NCBI GenBank assembly: GCA_024919035.1
Contig: CP103442.1
Location: 1,240,001 to 1,304,000 of the forward strand
Reading direction: 5' to 3'
Source of the DNA: Methylophilaceae bacterium LSUCC0401
GTDB taxonomy: Bacteria; Pseudomonadota; Gammaproteobacteria; Burkholderiales; Methylophilaceae
Length of the DNA: 64,000 nucleotides
Each line of letters begins with the position of its first letter. The first letter of the stretch is position 1. Under the pieces are notes generated by a model. That model searched no databases and had not been told where the DNA came from. It worked only from the letters and a program-made list of their open reading frames with translations. The position numbers and the translations under genes are program-made. Shown piece after piece: positions 39,664 through 47,493 of this stretch.

Positions 39664-40085
39664 GTTTTTCTTTTGACAATTCGACATCGATCTCGATTAA
39701 TATCAGATGCTCCAAATTTTAATTTTGCGTTTGGAATAACTCGATAAATGTGACGCTCTAATCCATCGATGGTCTCAGGAGCATCATCGTGGGCACAAAA
39801 AATTAAAACTCTCTGTTGCCTGTTGTCTGTCTGTCTGATAATTACCAAATCATCTCTTTTGAGCTCTTTAAAATATTTTTTTAACTTTTCAAGCTCCTCT
39901 TTGGAAATAGGTTCTGTTTTAAGCAGACTCACTCTTTTCATCAAAGAAATGGCATTGGCATTAAGTTTGTCTTTACTTAATAACTGAGGAATAAATCTTA
40001 TCACCCACTGATCACTTTGCTTTGATTTTTTTAGTTCAGCAACTATTTCATCAACCGGGTATTTTGATAGTATTGGAGGTCTCAT
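39597..40085 (-). CDS. Unrecognised 162-residue cytoplasmic protein
   Basis: No signal peptide or membrane helix is seen. The N-terminal half is helical and charged (DEIVAELKKSKQSDQWVIRFIPQLL; ISKEELEKLKKYFKELKRDD), the C-terminal half has strands and basic residues (RVLIFCAHDDAPETIDGLERHIYRV, CRIVKRKTWK). I do not recognise the family. The start overlaps the stop of the upstream membrane-protein gene by four bases and the gene ends inside the following one, so three short genes form one unit. Confidence 0.65.
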   Translation of the reverse strand: MRPPILSKYPVDEIVAELKKSKQSDQWVIRFIPQLLSKDKLNANAISLMKRVSLLKTEPISKEELEKLKKYFKELKRDDLVIIRQTDNRQQRVLIFCAHDDAPETIDGLERHIYRVIPNAKLKFGASDINRDRCRIVKRKTWKTEKDRPTGVYSITDLSGSD

Positions 40086-40357
40086 ATACCTGTAATTATA
40101 TTCAAAAATACACCTAGATAGTAAATAATCGATAGAGTAATAAAGGAAGCCAACAAAAATAAATATTTTTTAATTAAGAATTCAGATTTATCATGGGCAC
40201 TATTTATTATTCGGTATAAGTAAAATCCTAATAGATAAGAGGGGATAAGACCAATAATCCATACCCATGCTACTCGCCTAAATCCAAAGAAAAGACAAAT
40301 AATTAAGGTTATTAATAGGATAATTCCACCTAATCTTGACCAAAAATTATGATTCAT
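40082..40357 (-). CDS. Small membrane protein of unknown function
   Basis: The 91-residue product has three probable membrane helices (about 10-25, 29-49, 64-88; for example GIILLITLIICLFFGF and WVWIIGLIPSYLLGFYL). It is the first gene of a three-gene minus-strand unit and diverges from another small membrane-protein gene starting at 40376. Family not recognised. Confidence 0.65.
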   Translation of the reverse strand: MNHNFWSRLGGIILLITLIICLFFGFRRVAWVWIIGLIPSYLLGFYLYRIINSAHDKSEFLIKKYLFLLASFITLSIIYYLGVFLNIITGI

Positions 40358-40375
40358 GACGTTATAATAATAGAT

Positions 40376-40654
40376 ATGCCTAAAGAAATAAATTATTCTC
40401 GATTTGATACCGTTATTTTAGGATCAACTTTTCTTACTTCGATTGTCACATTTTTAATATACATTGGTTTTAGTCTTTATAAATTTTTTAAAGCGGGTAT
40501 CTGGATAAAATCATTAACTACTTGTCAGGTCTTTAATATATTTTGTTCTGATAATTTTTTAATAAAAATAATTGGTAACCTTGAAGCTCTTTTATTTGTA
40601 TCTCTAGTATTTGGTTTTTACTTTGCAATTCACTTATTGCTTACAAAAAAATGA
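40376..40654 (+). CDS. Small membrane protein of unknown function
   Basis: Starting at the second in-frame ATG (40376) the protein has 92 residues: MPKEINYSRFDTVILG followed by two membrane helices (about 15-38 and 70-88). The first ATG, at 40349, would overlap the divergent gene's start and is less likely. The stop TGA overlaps the ATG of the next gene by four bases. No family recognised. Confidence 0.6.
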   Translation: MPKEINYSRFDTVILGSTFLTSIVTFLIYIGFSLYKFFKAGIWIKSLTTCQVFNIFCSDNFLIKIIGNLEALLFVSLVFGFYFAIHLLLTKK

Positions 40655-41115
40655 AATTTATCTATTTAATTATCTCTTTATTTTTTTTTGAAAATCTATA
40701 TGCCCTCAACTGTAATGGAAAAATTTCCCAGCAATATGAAATAAACCATCAAATCCATGATCAACTAGATCTTGAGGATATAAATATTATTGTAAGTTTT
40801 AATAATGATTTCAGCGAAATTAATTTTGACTCCTCTAACCAATTAAGAATAAATAATGAAAATATTTTTAAGTGTGTAAAAAACAATACAGCTATTGAAT
40901 GCTCAAAAAATAAAAAGTACCGATCAGTAAAAAATGATATTGATCCTCAAACTGGATTTAAACATGAATTAACAGCTGAAAGTGAATATTCAATGATGAT
41001 TACATTTGCTAAAAGTAAATATTTAACATTTAACCATCTCATCAATTCTGATGTAACTGATCCTCAAATTATTCATTCAAAGGAAATTGCCAGTGGTAAA
41101 TTTACTTGTGAGTAA
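40651..41115 (+). CDS. Unrecognised secreted protein
   Basis: The 154-residue protein has a signal peptide (MKFIYLIISLFFFENLYA) and a mature domain with cysteines at the start and end (LNCNGK, FKCVKN, IECSKN, FTCE), alternating strands and many Asn and Ile residues. It resembles in style, not in sequence, the other small secreted protein at 37699-38040. It is co-translated with the small membrane protein upstream. Function unknown. Confidence 0.65.
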   Translation: MKFIYLIISLFFFENLYALNCNGKISQQYEINHQIHDQLDLEDINIIVSFNNDFSEINFDSSNQLRINNENIFKCVKNNTAIECSKNKKYRSVKNDIDPQTGFKHELTAESEYSMMITFAKSKYLTFNHLINSDVTDPQIIHSKEIASGKFTCE

Positions 41116-41117
41116 AC

Positions 41118-41195
41118 ATGTACTGGATTGATATTTTAGTCTTTGTAGCTCTTATTGGCCTACTGATCATCATTATCCTTATTGCTAAAAAATAA
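41118..41195 (+). CDS. Micro-protein of 25 residues with one membrane helix
   Basis: A short frame, ATG at 41118 and TAA at 41193, encodes MYWIDILVFVALIGLLIIII and LIAKK. It begins two bases after the upstream secreted protein's stop and ends exactly next to the stop of the convergent SDR gene. The perfect transmembrane pattern with a Lys-Lys end suggests a real membrane micro-protein. There is only a weak ribosome binding site (GTGAG), so it may depend on coupling. Not certain. Confidence 0.4.
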   Translation: MYWIDILVFVALIGLLIIIILIAKK

Positions 41196-41882
41196 TCATG
41201 GGCTTATTTCATTGGAATGATAGTCATAAATTTTACCTGAATGATCTATTGTTAGATTTTCAATGACCTCTACTAAATAATCAGTAGACTGACTTGGGGT
41301 AAAAATTTCATGCTGAACTGATCCAGTAAAAGGACTTGATAACCTGCTTGCCACCGTTCCAGGGTGAAGACCACATACAATGATATTTTTATATTTACGC
41401 TTCAACTCAATGGCTAAATTTTTTATCATCATATTCAGGGCTGTTTTACTCATCCGATAAGCATACCAACCTCCTAAGTGATTATCAGAAATACTACCGA
41501 CTTTAGCAGATAAGAAGATTATCTTCGTATGGTCTTTAAAAGATTGGCTTAGGGCTTTGATCAAGAGAGCAGGAATAATACAATTAATCCGGTAAGAATA
41601 AGCGAGTGCTTCAGCGTTCAAATCACGAATGCTTTTTTCAGGTTTATATGCCTCATTATGCAAATGCCCTGTTGCAAATATAATCAAGTCAAATTTTTTA
41701 TCTGTAGGTAAATCTGGAAGTATTTCAGAATTAAAATCATAAATAATTTCCACTACTGCTGTATTATCCTTTAATCTCGATCTTGAAATAGCTGTAATAT
41801 TATTACTTTTTAAATTTTGATATTTGTTCAACAAAGCAGAACCAATTGAACCTGAAGCACCTATAATTAATATATTATTCAT
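41196..41882 (-). CDS. Short-chain dehydrogenase/reductase, CsgA-like
   Basis: This 228-residue NAD(P)-dependent SDR has the cofactor loop IIGASGSIGSALL, an NAG-type FATGHLHNEA, and the active site with Ser in IIFLSAKVGSIS and YxxxK in GWYAYRMSKTALNMM, then HPGTVASRLSSPF. Similar small SDRs occur in photolyase/carotenoid light-response clusters of other proteobacteria. It ends back-to-back with the micro-ORF and is divergent from the DUF3147 gene. The substrate is unknown. Confidence 0.88.
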   Translation of the reverse strand: MNNILIIGASGSIGSALLNKYQNLKSNNITAISRSRLKDNTAVVEIIYDFNSEILPDLPTDKKFDLIIFATGHLHNEAYKPEKSIRDLNAEALAYSYRINCIIPALLIKALSQSFKDHTKIIFLSAKVGSISDNHLGGWYAYRMSKTALNMMIKNLAIELKRKYKNIIVCGLHPGTVASRLSSPFTGSVQHEIFTPSQSTDYLVEVIENLTIDHSGKIYDYHSNEISP

Positions 41883-41920
41883 TTATTGAATCTTTCATAG
41901 TCTTTTGAATCTTAAAAAAT

Positions 41921-42253
41921 ATGTTATATCTTGTTAAGACATTTATTGCTGTCGCAATTATTCTAATTGCATCTGAACTAAGTAAAAAAAGCACTACCCT
42001 GGCTGCAATGTTATTAGCTATGCCTATTGTTCTTTTTGTATCATTTGCTTTTATCTATCAACAAAAAAAAGACAATGCACAAATTGCTGCATTAACATTT
42101 GAAACCGTAATATATATATTGCCTGTTTTACCCTTTTTATTTCTTTTGTCTTTACTTTTAAAAAATGGTTTTAATTTTTATTTATCACTTTTTTTAGTTT
42201 CAATTGGCATATGTATAGTTACCTACCTTTTGAATCTCTACTTATCAAACTAA
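41921..42253 (+). CDS. DUF3147-like membrane protein
   Basis: The 110-residue protein consists of about four membrane helices (LVKTFIAVAIILIASEL, LAAMLLAMPIVLFVSFAFIY, VIYILPVLPFLFLLSLLL, FYLSLFLVSIGICIVTYLL). The arrangement and the small-residue MLLAMPI segment fit the DUF3147 family of unknown function. It converges on blh, with the 3' ends overlapping by nine bases. Confidence 0.75.
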   Translation: MLYLVKTFIAVAIILIASELSKKSTTLAAMLLAMPIVLFVSFAFIYQQKKDNAQIAALTFETVIYILPVLPFLFLLSLLLKNGFNFYLSLFLVSIGICIVTYLLNLYLSN

Positions 42254-43105
42254 TACTTTTTTCATTATATTTTTTAACATCATATGAGCAATGGTGAGTG
42301 CAAATAAAGTCGGAAAAATTAACAAGATTATCGAGATGTTTGTAAAAAAGGCGAGGTAACCCCATACCAGTAAGACTGGTGCGGTAAATAGAAGCATCCA
42401 TAGTATGTCTAATTTTAAGTTTATTGAATAATTAATGATTGCTTTCATTCCATGAAAAAAGCAAAAATAATAAGCAAACCAAACCAAAGGATGAAGCAGA
42501 TATCCAGCAAGCATCATAATGCTAAGTGAGGCTGCTAAAAGGAATAATTTTTTTTGAAATAAGATCTTCGACCAAAATAATATTGCAAACATAAATATTA
42601 TTACTATAAGAGAATATATCAATGAATTGATTTGTAAGCCTGCTAATTGTAAAAAAATATTATTTACTTCCTCAATTTTAAAAACCACCGGAATAAGTGT
42701 CACTATGATTCCCCAGTACATATTTTCAAATGTCGTTGTCTTATATCCCTGCATATCGCTTTCTCCAAAATGAACCAGGGACATAAGCAGTAATATGATT
42801 AGAGAGATAATTGGGCTTACAAACCAAAATATAAGACCAAATATTACTATGCCAATATAAATACAATAAATTTTTAGTTTAAATATAAGATTATTGGTTG
42901 AATCCCAAATAATTTTTCCATCTAATGCCCCATGCCCCATCCCTATCGTTGCAATCATCACAAAAGACCAAAAAATTGGTGAGGGTAAATTGAAAGTTGG
43001 TAAATAATTTGACCCTATATTTTCTGAGTAACTAAAAATTATTACCAGACTTAAACATATGAATAAAATCTGATGATATGTTATTTTTTTATTTAAATAA
43101 TGCAT
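42245..43105 (-). CDS. blh: Beta-carotene 15,15'-dioxygenase, Brp/Blh family
   Basis: Blh cleaves beta-carotene into two retinal molecules, supplying the chromophore of the rhodopsin. The 286-residue integral membrane protein has about seven helices and conserved histidines in GMGHGALDGKII, LVHFGESDMQG and FCFFHGMKAI, plus AHMMLKNI near the end. The ATG overlaps the crtY stop by 17 bases. It is the last gene of crtE-I-B-Y-blh. The combination with a rhodopsin gene is a well-established retinal cassette. Confidence 0.92.
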   Translation of the reverse strand: MHYLNKKITYHQILFICLSLVIIFSYSENIGSNYLPTFNLPSPIFWSFVMIATIGMGHGALDGKIIWDSTNNLIFKLKIYCIYIGIVIFGLIFWFVSPIISLIILLLMSLVHFGESDMQGYKTTTFENMYWGIIVTLIPVVFKIEEVNNIFLQLAGLQINSLIYSLIVIIFMFAILFWSKILFQKKLFLLAASLSIMMLAGYLLHPLVWFAYYFCFFHGMKAIINYSINLKLDILWMLLFTAPVLLVWGYLAFFTNISIILLIFPTLFALTIAHMMLKNIMKKVLV

Positions 43106-44195
43106 AAATCATTATTTTTTTGGGTGAAGTTTTTATCAGATGTATTAGATCTTTATATGATGGAATATCTGCTAAAAATCGAATAATAGATTGAATACAT
43201 TTAGCATTAAACAATTTCATAAATATTTCGGGAGCTAAATCAGGATAAAAATAACAAGCTTTTATAAACACCTTATCTAAGAAGTGAGTGATTATTTTCT
43301 CTTTAAACACTATTTGATTTAGATTCTTATTTTTAGATTCTTTTGCCCATGTAGCTGCCCGCAGTAATAAATAACCCGATGATGGACGTGCAAATCCACC
43401 GCTTATCCCTGTAGGGATTATTCTGTTTGTTCTTTTGAATGATTGAGATATTGACATTGGGATGATGCCTTTTTCAACAGATAATGATTTAAATGTTTTA
43501 TATTGTGTTAAAGATATCTGATGTAATTTTTCTAGATTATCAAAATTTTTCAATCGGCCAAAAGCTGTTGTTTCAACAAGTAAAGAATTATGATTAAATG
43601 GAATTACATAATTAAAAGCTATTTCTTTATCGGCTTGAATAAAATTCATTAGCTGACATTCTTTAATATTGTGATCCTTATTTTTTTTTATTGTAGTTCC
43701 TATAAAGTACTGGTAAAGCATAGGTTCTGATTTATCTATATTTGTCTCATGGCGAGGTGAACTATTGAGCACATACTTTGCTTTATAAATTTCTTTATTT
43801 GTTGACACAGAAACATATTTTTTATTTTCTTTTATCTGACTTACTTCACTATAAAGTATTTTTATTCCTCGAGCTTTTATTTGATTTAGCAAAATATTAA
43901 TTATTTCTGAATATTGATAAGTTTGATATTTGTATGGCTTTATTTTTCTTTTAATTTTATTATTTTTTTCTGATACAGAAATTTCATTAAAAGATTGAAT
44001 TGGAAATATATTATATTCTTTTTTGAGATCAATCAGCCCTGGCCCTTGCCATGTGCTAATAAAGCGTTCATCAATTTTTTTATTCTTTTCTAAAATTAAA
44101 ATTTTTAAATTTTGATGTGCTTTTAAATACTGACTGATAAAAAGTAAATTCGATAGCCCCCTTCCAATTAAAATTAAATCAAACATTTTATCCAT
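43089..44195 (-). CDS. crtY: Lycopene beta-cyclase (CrtY type)
   Basis: CrtY closes the two ends of lycopene to give beta-carotene. The protein (about 368 residues) starts MDKMFDLILIGRGLSNLLF, a flavoprotein-like dinucleotide fold, with STWQGPG after it, LNSSPRHET and GGFARPSSGYLLLRA, typical of the CrtY family. The cofactor loop reads GRGLSN instead of the usual GGGLAN. Two in-frame ATGs lie slightly further upstream or downstream (44201, 44186). The ATG at 44195 overlaps the crtB stop in an 8-base ATGGATAA junction. Confidence 0.9.
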   Translation of the reverse strand: MDKMFDLILIGRGLSNLLFISQYLKAHQNLKILILEKNKKIDERFISTWQGPGLIDLKKEYNIFPIQSFNEISVSEKNNKIKRKIKPYKYQTYQYSEIINILLNQIKARGIKILYSEVSQIKENKKYVSVSTNKEIYKAKYVLNSSPRHETNIDKSEPMLYQYFIGTTIKKNKDHNIKECQLMNFIQADKEIAFNYVIPFNHNSLLVETTAFGRLKNFDNLEKLHQISLTQYKTFKSLSVEKGIIPMSISQSFKRTNRIIPTGISGGFARPSSGYLLLRAATWAKESKNKNLNQIVFKEKIITHFLDKVFIKACYFYPDLAPEIFMKLFNAKCIQSIIRFLADIPSYKDLIHLIKTSPKKIMIYALFK

Positions 44196-45069
44196 CAACA
44201 CTTGGCGAATTTTTAATTGGTAAATGTAGCATATTGTTATGTACGGGATGATAATTAAATTCTTTCTTACTATTAAGATAGTAACTTAACGTTATAAATA
44301 TTTTTTCAAAATTATTTAAATAAACCCTTCCCTCTATATAGCTTTTTTCTTTTTTTAATATTTTTATGCCAATAGCCTGATAGAGTTTTGATGCTAGGCC
44401 AAAACATGTTGAAATATTATTCGGTAAAAAGCGAATTGCATAATTTGCACTGTTAAAATAATTCTCTGCAATTTTTAATATTTTTTTCTTTTCAATATCT
44501 ATTTTTTTAATCACTTGTTGATTATTAAGAACATCATCAGGATCTACTTGTCCGATCAAGTTTACTGGAATATAAACTCTTTTATTTTCCGCATCCTCTT
44601 TAATATCCCGAATAATATTTATGAGTTGCATACCTATACCAAGATCAATTGCAAAATATTTCATATTTTTATCTTTTATTTCGACTGCATCACATACCAT
44701 TAACCCTACGACACCAGCAACGCGGTAACAATATTTTAAAAGCTCATTGATTGATTTTGGTTGTTTAAATTCAATATCACTTTCTTGCCCTAAAATAAAT
44801 TCTTTTAAATACTCATTCCGAGGAAATTTTTTTTTACCAATTTTTTTTAAACAATTAAATCTTTTTTTTAATGTAATTATTGAAAGATTTTTTTTTAGTT
44901 TTTCTATCTCTTTTTTTGCATCCAGATTATTATTTTCATCAACCATATCATCAATTTCTCGACACATTTCATAAATCGCATAAATTGGTTCTATTAATTT
45001 TTTATCCATGAATTTGGAGGCCCAATAAAATGTTTTTCCATGCATCTGAATAACTTTATGATTAGCCAT
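44188..45069 (-). CDS. crtB: Phytoene synthase
   Basis: CrtB joins two GGPP molecules head-to-head into phytoene. The 293-residue protein has both Asp-rich motifs: YEMCREIDDMVDE (about residue 30) and LINIIRDIKEDAENKRVYIP (about 150), plus the RVAGVVGLMV segment. It overlaps the end of crtI by eight bases. The region is very AT-rich and has long poly-T runs on the plus strand. Confidence 0.95.
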   Translation of the reverse strand: MANHKVIQMHGKTFYWASKFMDKKLIEPIYAIYEMCREIDDMVDENNNLDAKKEIEKLKKNLSIITLKKRFNCLKKIGKKKFPRNEYLKEFILGQESDIEFKQPKSINELLKYCYRVAGVVGLMVCDAVEIKDKNMKYFAIDLGIGMQLINIIRDIKEDAENKRVYIPVNLIGQVDPDDVLNNQQVIKKIDIEKKKILKIAENYFNSANYAIRFLPNNISTCFGLASKLYQAIGIKILKKEKSYIEGRVYLNNFEKIFITLSYYLNSKKEFNYHPVHNNMLHLPIKNSPSVDG

Positions 45070-46525
45070 GGATTATCCTTTCAACCACTTTTGCTGAATT
45101 AAGGACTCCAGGTACTCCAGCACCAGGATGCGTGCCCGCCCCGACGTAAAATAAATTTTTATAATAATCATCTTTATTGTGGGTACGAAACCAGGCTGAT
45201 TGAGTCAGTATTGGGGCAATAGAAAATCCAGAACCATGTGGTGTCATGTAACTATCTTTAAAGTTTTCTGGAGTCATTACAAATAAGTCATCAATAACAT
45301 CTTCTAAATTTGGCATAATTGTTTTACTTAATGCTTTGACTATTTTTTTAGCATAATCCATTTTTATTTCTTCCCAAGGTATGCTGGCCTGAAGGTTGGG
45401 AACAGGCACTAGTGCATAGAAACTGTCTGCACCCTTTGGTGCAAATGTCTCATCTGTTGCAGTCGGTCTGTGCAAATATATTGAAAAATCTTCCGCTAAG
45501 ATTTTTTTATTAAAAATATCATTTAATAATTCTCTGTATCGAGGTCCCATCCATATTGTATGGTGAGCCACCTTATTATATTTTGCTTTTGTTCCAAAAA
45601 ATAATACAAATAACCCCATCGAATGTTTGGCATATTTTTTAAGGAAACGATTTTGTAACGATATTTTTTGTTTATCTAAAAAATTATTATTTACTGTGAT
45701 TGGATCTGCATTAGCAATCACAATATCTGGCTTGATTGATGGTTTATTTTTTATAATGATATTACTTATTGAATTCATAGAAGTTTCAAACTTTTCTACT
45801 TCATGATTCGTTTTTATTTTCACTCCTTGTCGAAGCATTAGATTTTTTAATTCATCAACGACTTTTGCCATACCGCCCATGGCAAAATATATTCCCCATT
45901 TCTGTTCTAGAGCATGGATGAGCGCATAAATTGAAGATGTCTGGAATGGATTTCCACCAACAAGCAGTGGTTGAATTGAAAACACTTGTCTCAGGTTTTC
46001 ATCTTTAAGGTAACTTGAAACAAATTGATATACGGACTGATAGCCCTTAAGTCTTAAAATATCTGGAGCATATCGAATCATTGTCGATAATTTATGAAAT
46101 GGTTGATCTGCTAATTTTAAATACCCAATTTCAAAAATTTCCTGTGCTCTTTTCAACATTTTTTTATATCCATCAACATCATTTAGATTTATCGATTCAA
46201 TCTGACTGAGCATTTTTTCTCGATCTGGAACATAATCAAATTCAAATCCATTAACAAAGTAAAATCGATACCATGGATCCAATGGTTTAAACTCCAAATG
46301 ATCTTCGAGCCTCTCATTAAATAATTCGAATAACTCGTAAAATAAATTAGGGGCAGTTATGACTGTTGGGCCAGCATCATGTAAATAGTCATCTCTTTTA
46401 AATTGTTGTGCCCTACCACCAACTTGATCTAACTTTTCTATTAAAGTGACATCGTGCCCTTTTGCCCTCATTCTTATTGCAGATGCGATACCACCAAAAC
46501 CAGAACCTATAACAACTATTTTCAC
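45062..46525 (-). CDS. crtI: Phytoene desaturase
   Basis: CrtI carries out the four desaturations from phytoene to lycopene. The 487-residue protein has the N-terminal FAD motif VVIGSGFGGIASAIRMRAKGHDVTLIEK with GGRAQQF, DAGPTVIT, and the C-terminal CrtI signature NLFYVGAGTHPGAGVPGVLNSAKVV. It overlaps crtE by four bases and crtB by eight, so the genes are coupled. Confidence 0.96.
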   Translation of the reverse strand: MKIVVIGSGFGGIASAIRMRAKGHDVTLIEKLDQVGGRAQQFKRDDYLHDAGPTVITAPNLFYELFELFNERLEDHLEFKPLDPWYRFYFVNGFEFDYVPDREKMLSQIESINLNDVDGYKKMLKRAQEIFEIGYLKLADQPFHKLSTMIRYAPDILRLKGYQSVYQFVSSYLKDENLRQVFSIQPLLVGGNPFQTSSIYALIHALEQKWGIYFAMGGMAKVVDELKNLMLRQGVKIKTNHEVEKFETSMNSISNIIIKNKPSIKPDIVIANADPITVNNNFLDKQKISLQNRFLKKYAKHSMGLFVLFFGTKAKYNKVAHHTIWMGPRYRELLNDIFNKKILAEDFSIYLHRPTATDETFAPKGADSFYALVPVPNLQASIPWEEIKMDYAKKIVKALSKTIMPNLEDVIDDLFVMTPENFKDSYMTPHGSGFSIAPILTQSAWFRTHNKDDYYKNLFYVGAGTHPGAGVPGVLNSAKVVERIIHG

Positions 46526-47427
46526 AAGCTTTCCTTTAATTGAGCAGATATGCTTATAAAAATAGGTTGCAGGATAATTGGAACTTGGTGAATGTAGCGA
46601 TCAATTTTTGATAATTTTTTTATGATCATTTCTTTTCCCTGTTCTATTGAGTCATTAAAATTAGATTTCCTACTTTTTCCTTTGTCATTATTTATTATGT
46701 TTATAAAATTCATATGTTTAAGTGTTATATCTGTTTTGTCACTCATCGCATTATTTAAATCATTGATCATTTGATACACCAGTCCAATAATATGCATCAA
46801 ATTTACCAATCCTGTTATTTCAGCCTCTGTTAACTCTTTACAACGAAACATTCCATCAAGCGGAGTCATTAATAAAGGTCCCGTTTTTTCATATGCTATT
46901 TTTTCATATTCTTTTAATGATATTTTTTTAATATTTACTTCGACATCTCGTATTTGGCCATCTATTATTTTTTTTACACTATCGGAAAGTGATTTTAAGA
47001 GTATCGTTTGATGCCATCCTGTTTCTATCTCTGAAATTTTATTAAATGCTTGAGCTATCAAAAAGTCCCCCGTACAGATTGCTGCAGGAATTCCATATTT
47101 TTTCCAAATGGTTTTATCGCCTCTTCTTTTTACATCTTGATCACAAATATCATCATGCACTAAAGATGCTGTATGCATAAGTTCACATGCTGTAGCCCAT
47201 TTTATTACGGTATTCTTAGGGAGATCTAAAAGCTCACCCGCAGCTAAGGCCAATTGAGCACGTATAAATTTTCCTTTAGATTTTTTTTGATGACTCAACC
47301 ATTTATTTAATAGCTTATTATTAGTGAGAAATGATTGTTTTAATTCAACTTCAACTTTTGGTAAGTCAATCTTTGCCTCTAGAGGCATATAGAATTCGTC
47401 AAAGTGACTACTGATAATTATCTTCAT
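46522..47427 (-). CDS. crtE: Geranylgeranyl diphosphate synthase-like polyprenyl synthetase
   Basis: This 301-residue protein supplies GGPP for carotenoid synthesis. The first Asp-rich motif is intact (SLVHDDICDQDVKRRGD, near residue 90). The second motif, normally DDxxD, reads NDLNN in YQMINDLNNAMSD. GGPP synthases with DDxxN are known in eukaryotes, but the change of the first Asp is unusual. The ATG at 47427 lies three bases after a terminator T-run with no ribosome binding site; an in-frame ATG at 47388 (MPLEAKIDL) is an alternative start. It heads the crt operon. Confidence 0.85.
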   Translation of the reverse strand: MKIIISSHFDEFYMPLEAKIDLPKVEVELKQSFLTNNKLLNKWLSHQKKSKGKFIRAQLALAAGELLDLPKNTVIKWATACELMHTASLVHDDICDQDVKRRGDKTIWKKYGIPAAICTGDFLIAQAFNKISEIETGWHQTILLKSLSDSVKKIIDGQIRDVEVNIKKISLKEYEKIAYEKTGPLLMTPLDGMFRCKELTEAEITGLVNLMHIIGLVYQMINDLNNAMSDKTDITLKHMNFINIINNDKGKSRKSNFNDSIEQGKEMIIKKLSKIDRYIHQVPIILQPIFISISAQLKESL

Positions 47428-47430
47428 AAT

Positions 47431-47459
47431 AAAAAAAAACGCGCCCAGAAGGCGCGTTT
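47431..47459 (-). terminator. Strong intrinsic terminator after the rhodopsin gene
   Basis: On the minus strand AAACGCGCC (451-459 side) pairs with GGCGCGTTT (437-445) around a five-base loop and is followed by nine T. The nine-pair GC-rich stem makes it one of the strongest terminators in the window. The crtE ATG is three bases beyond it. Confidence 0.9.
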
Positions 47460-47493
47460 CTTATCTCAAGATTTTAAAAGTGTAACTAAATTA

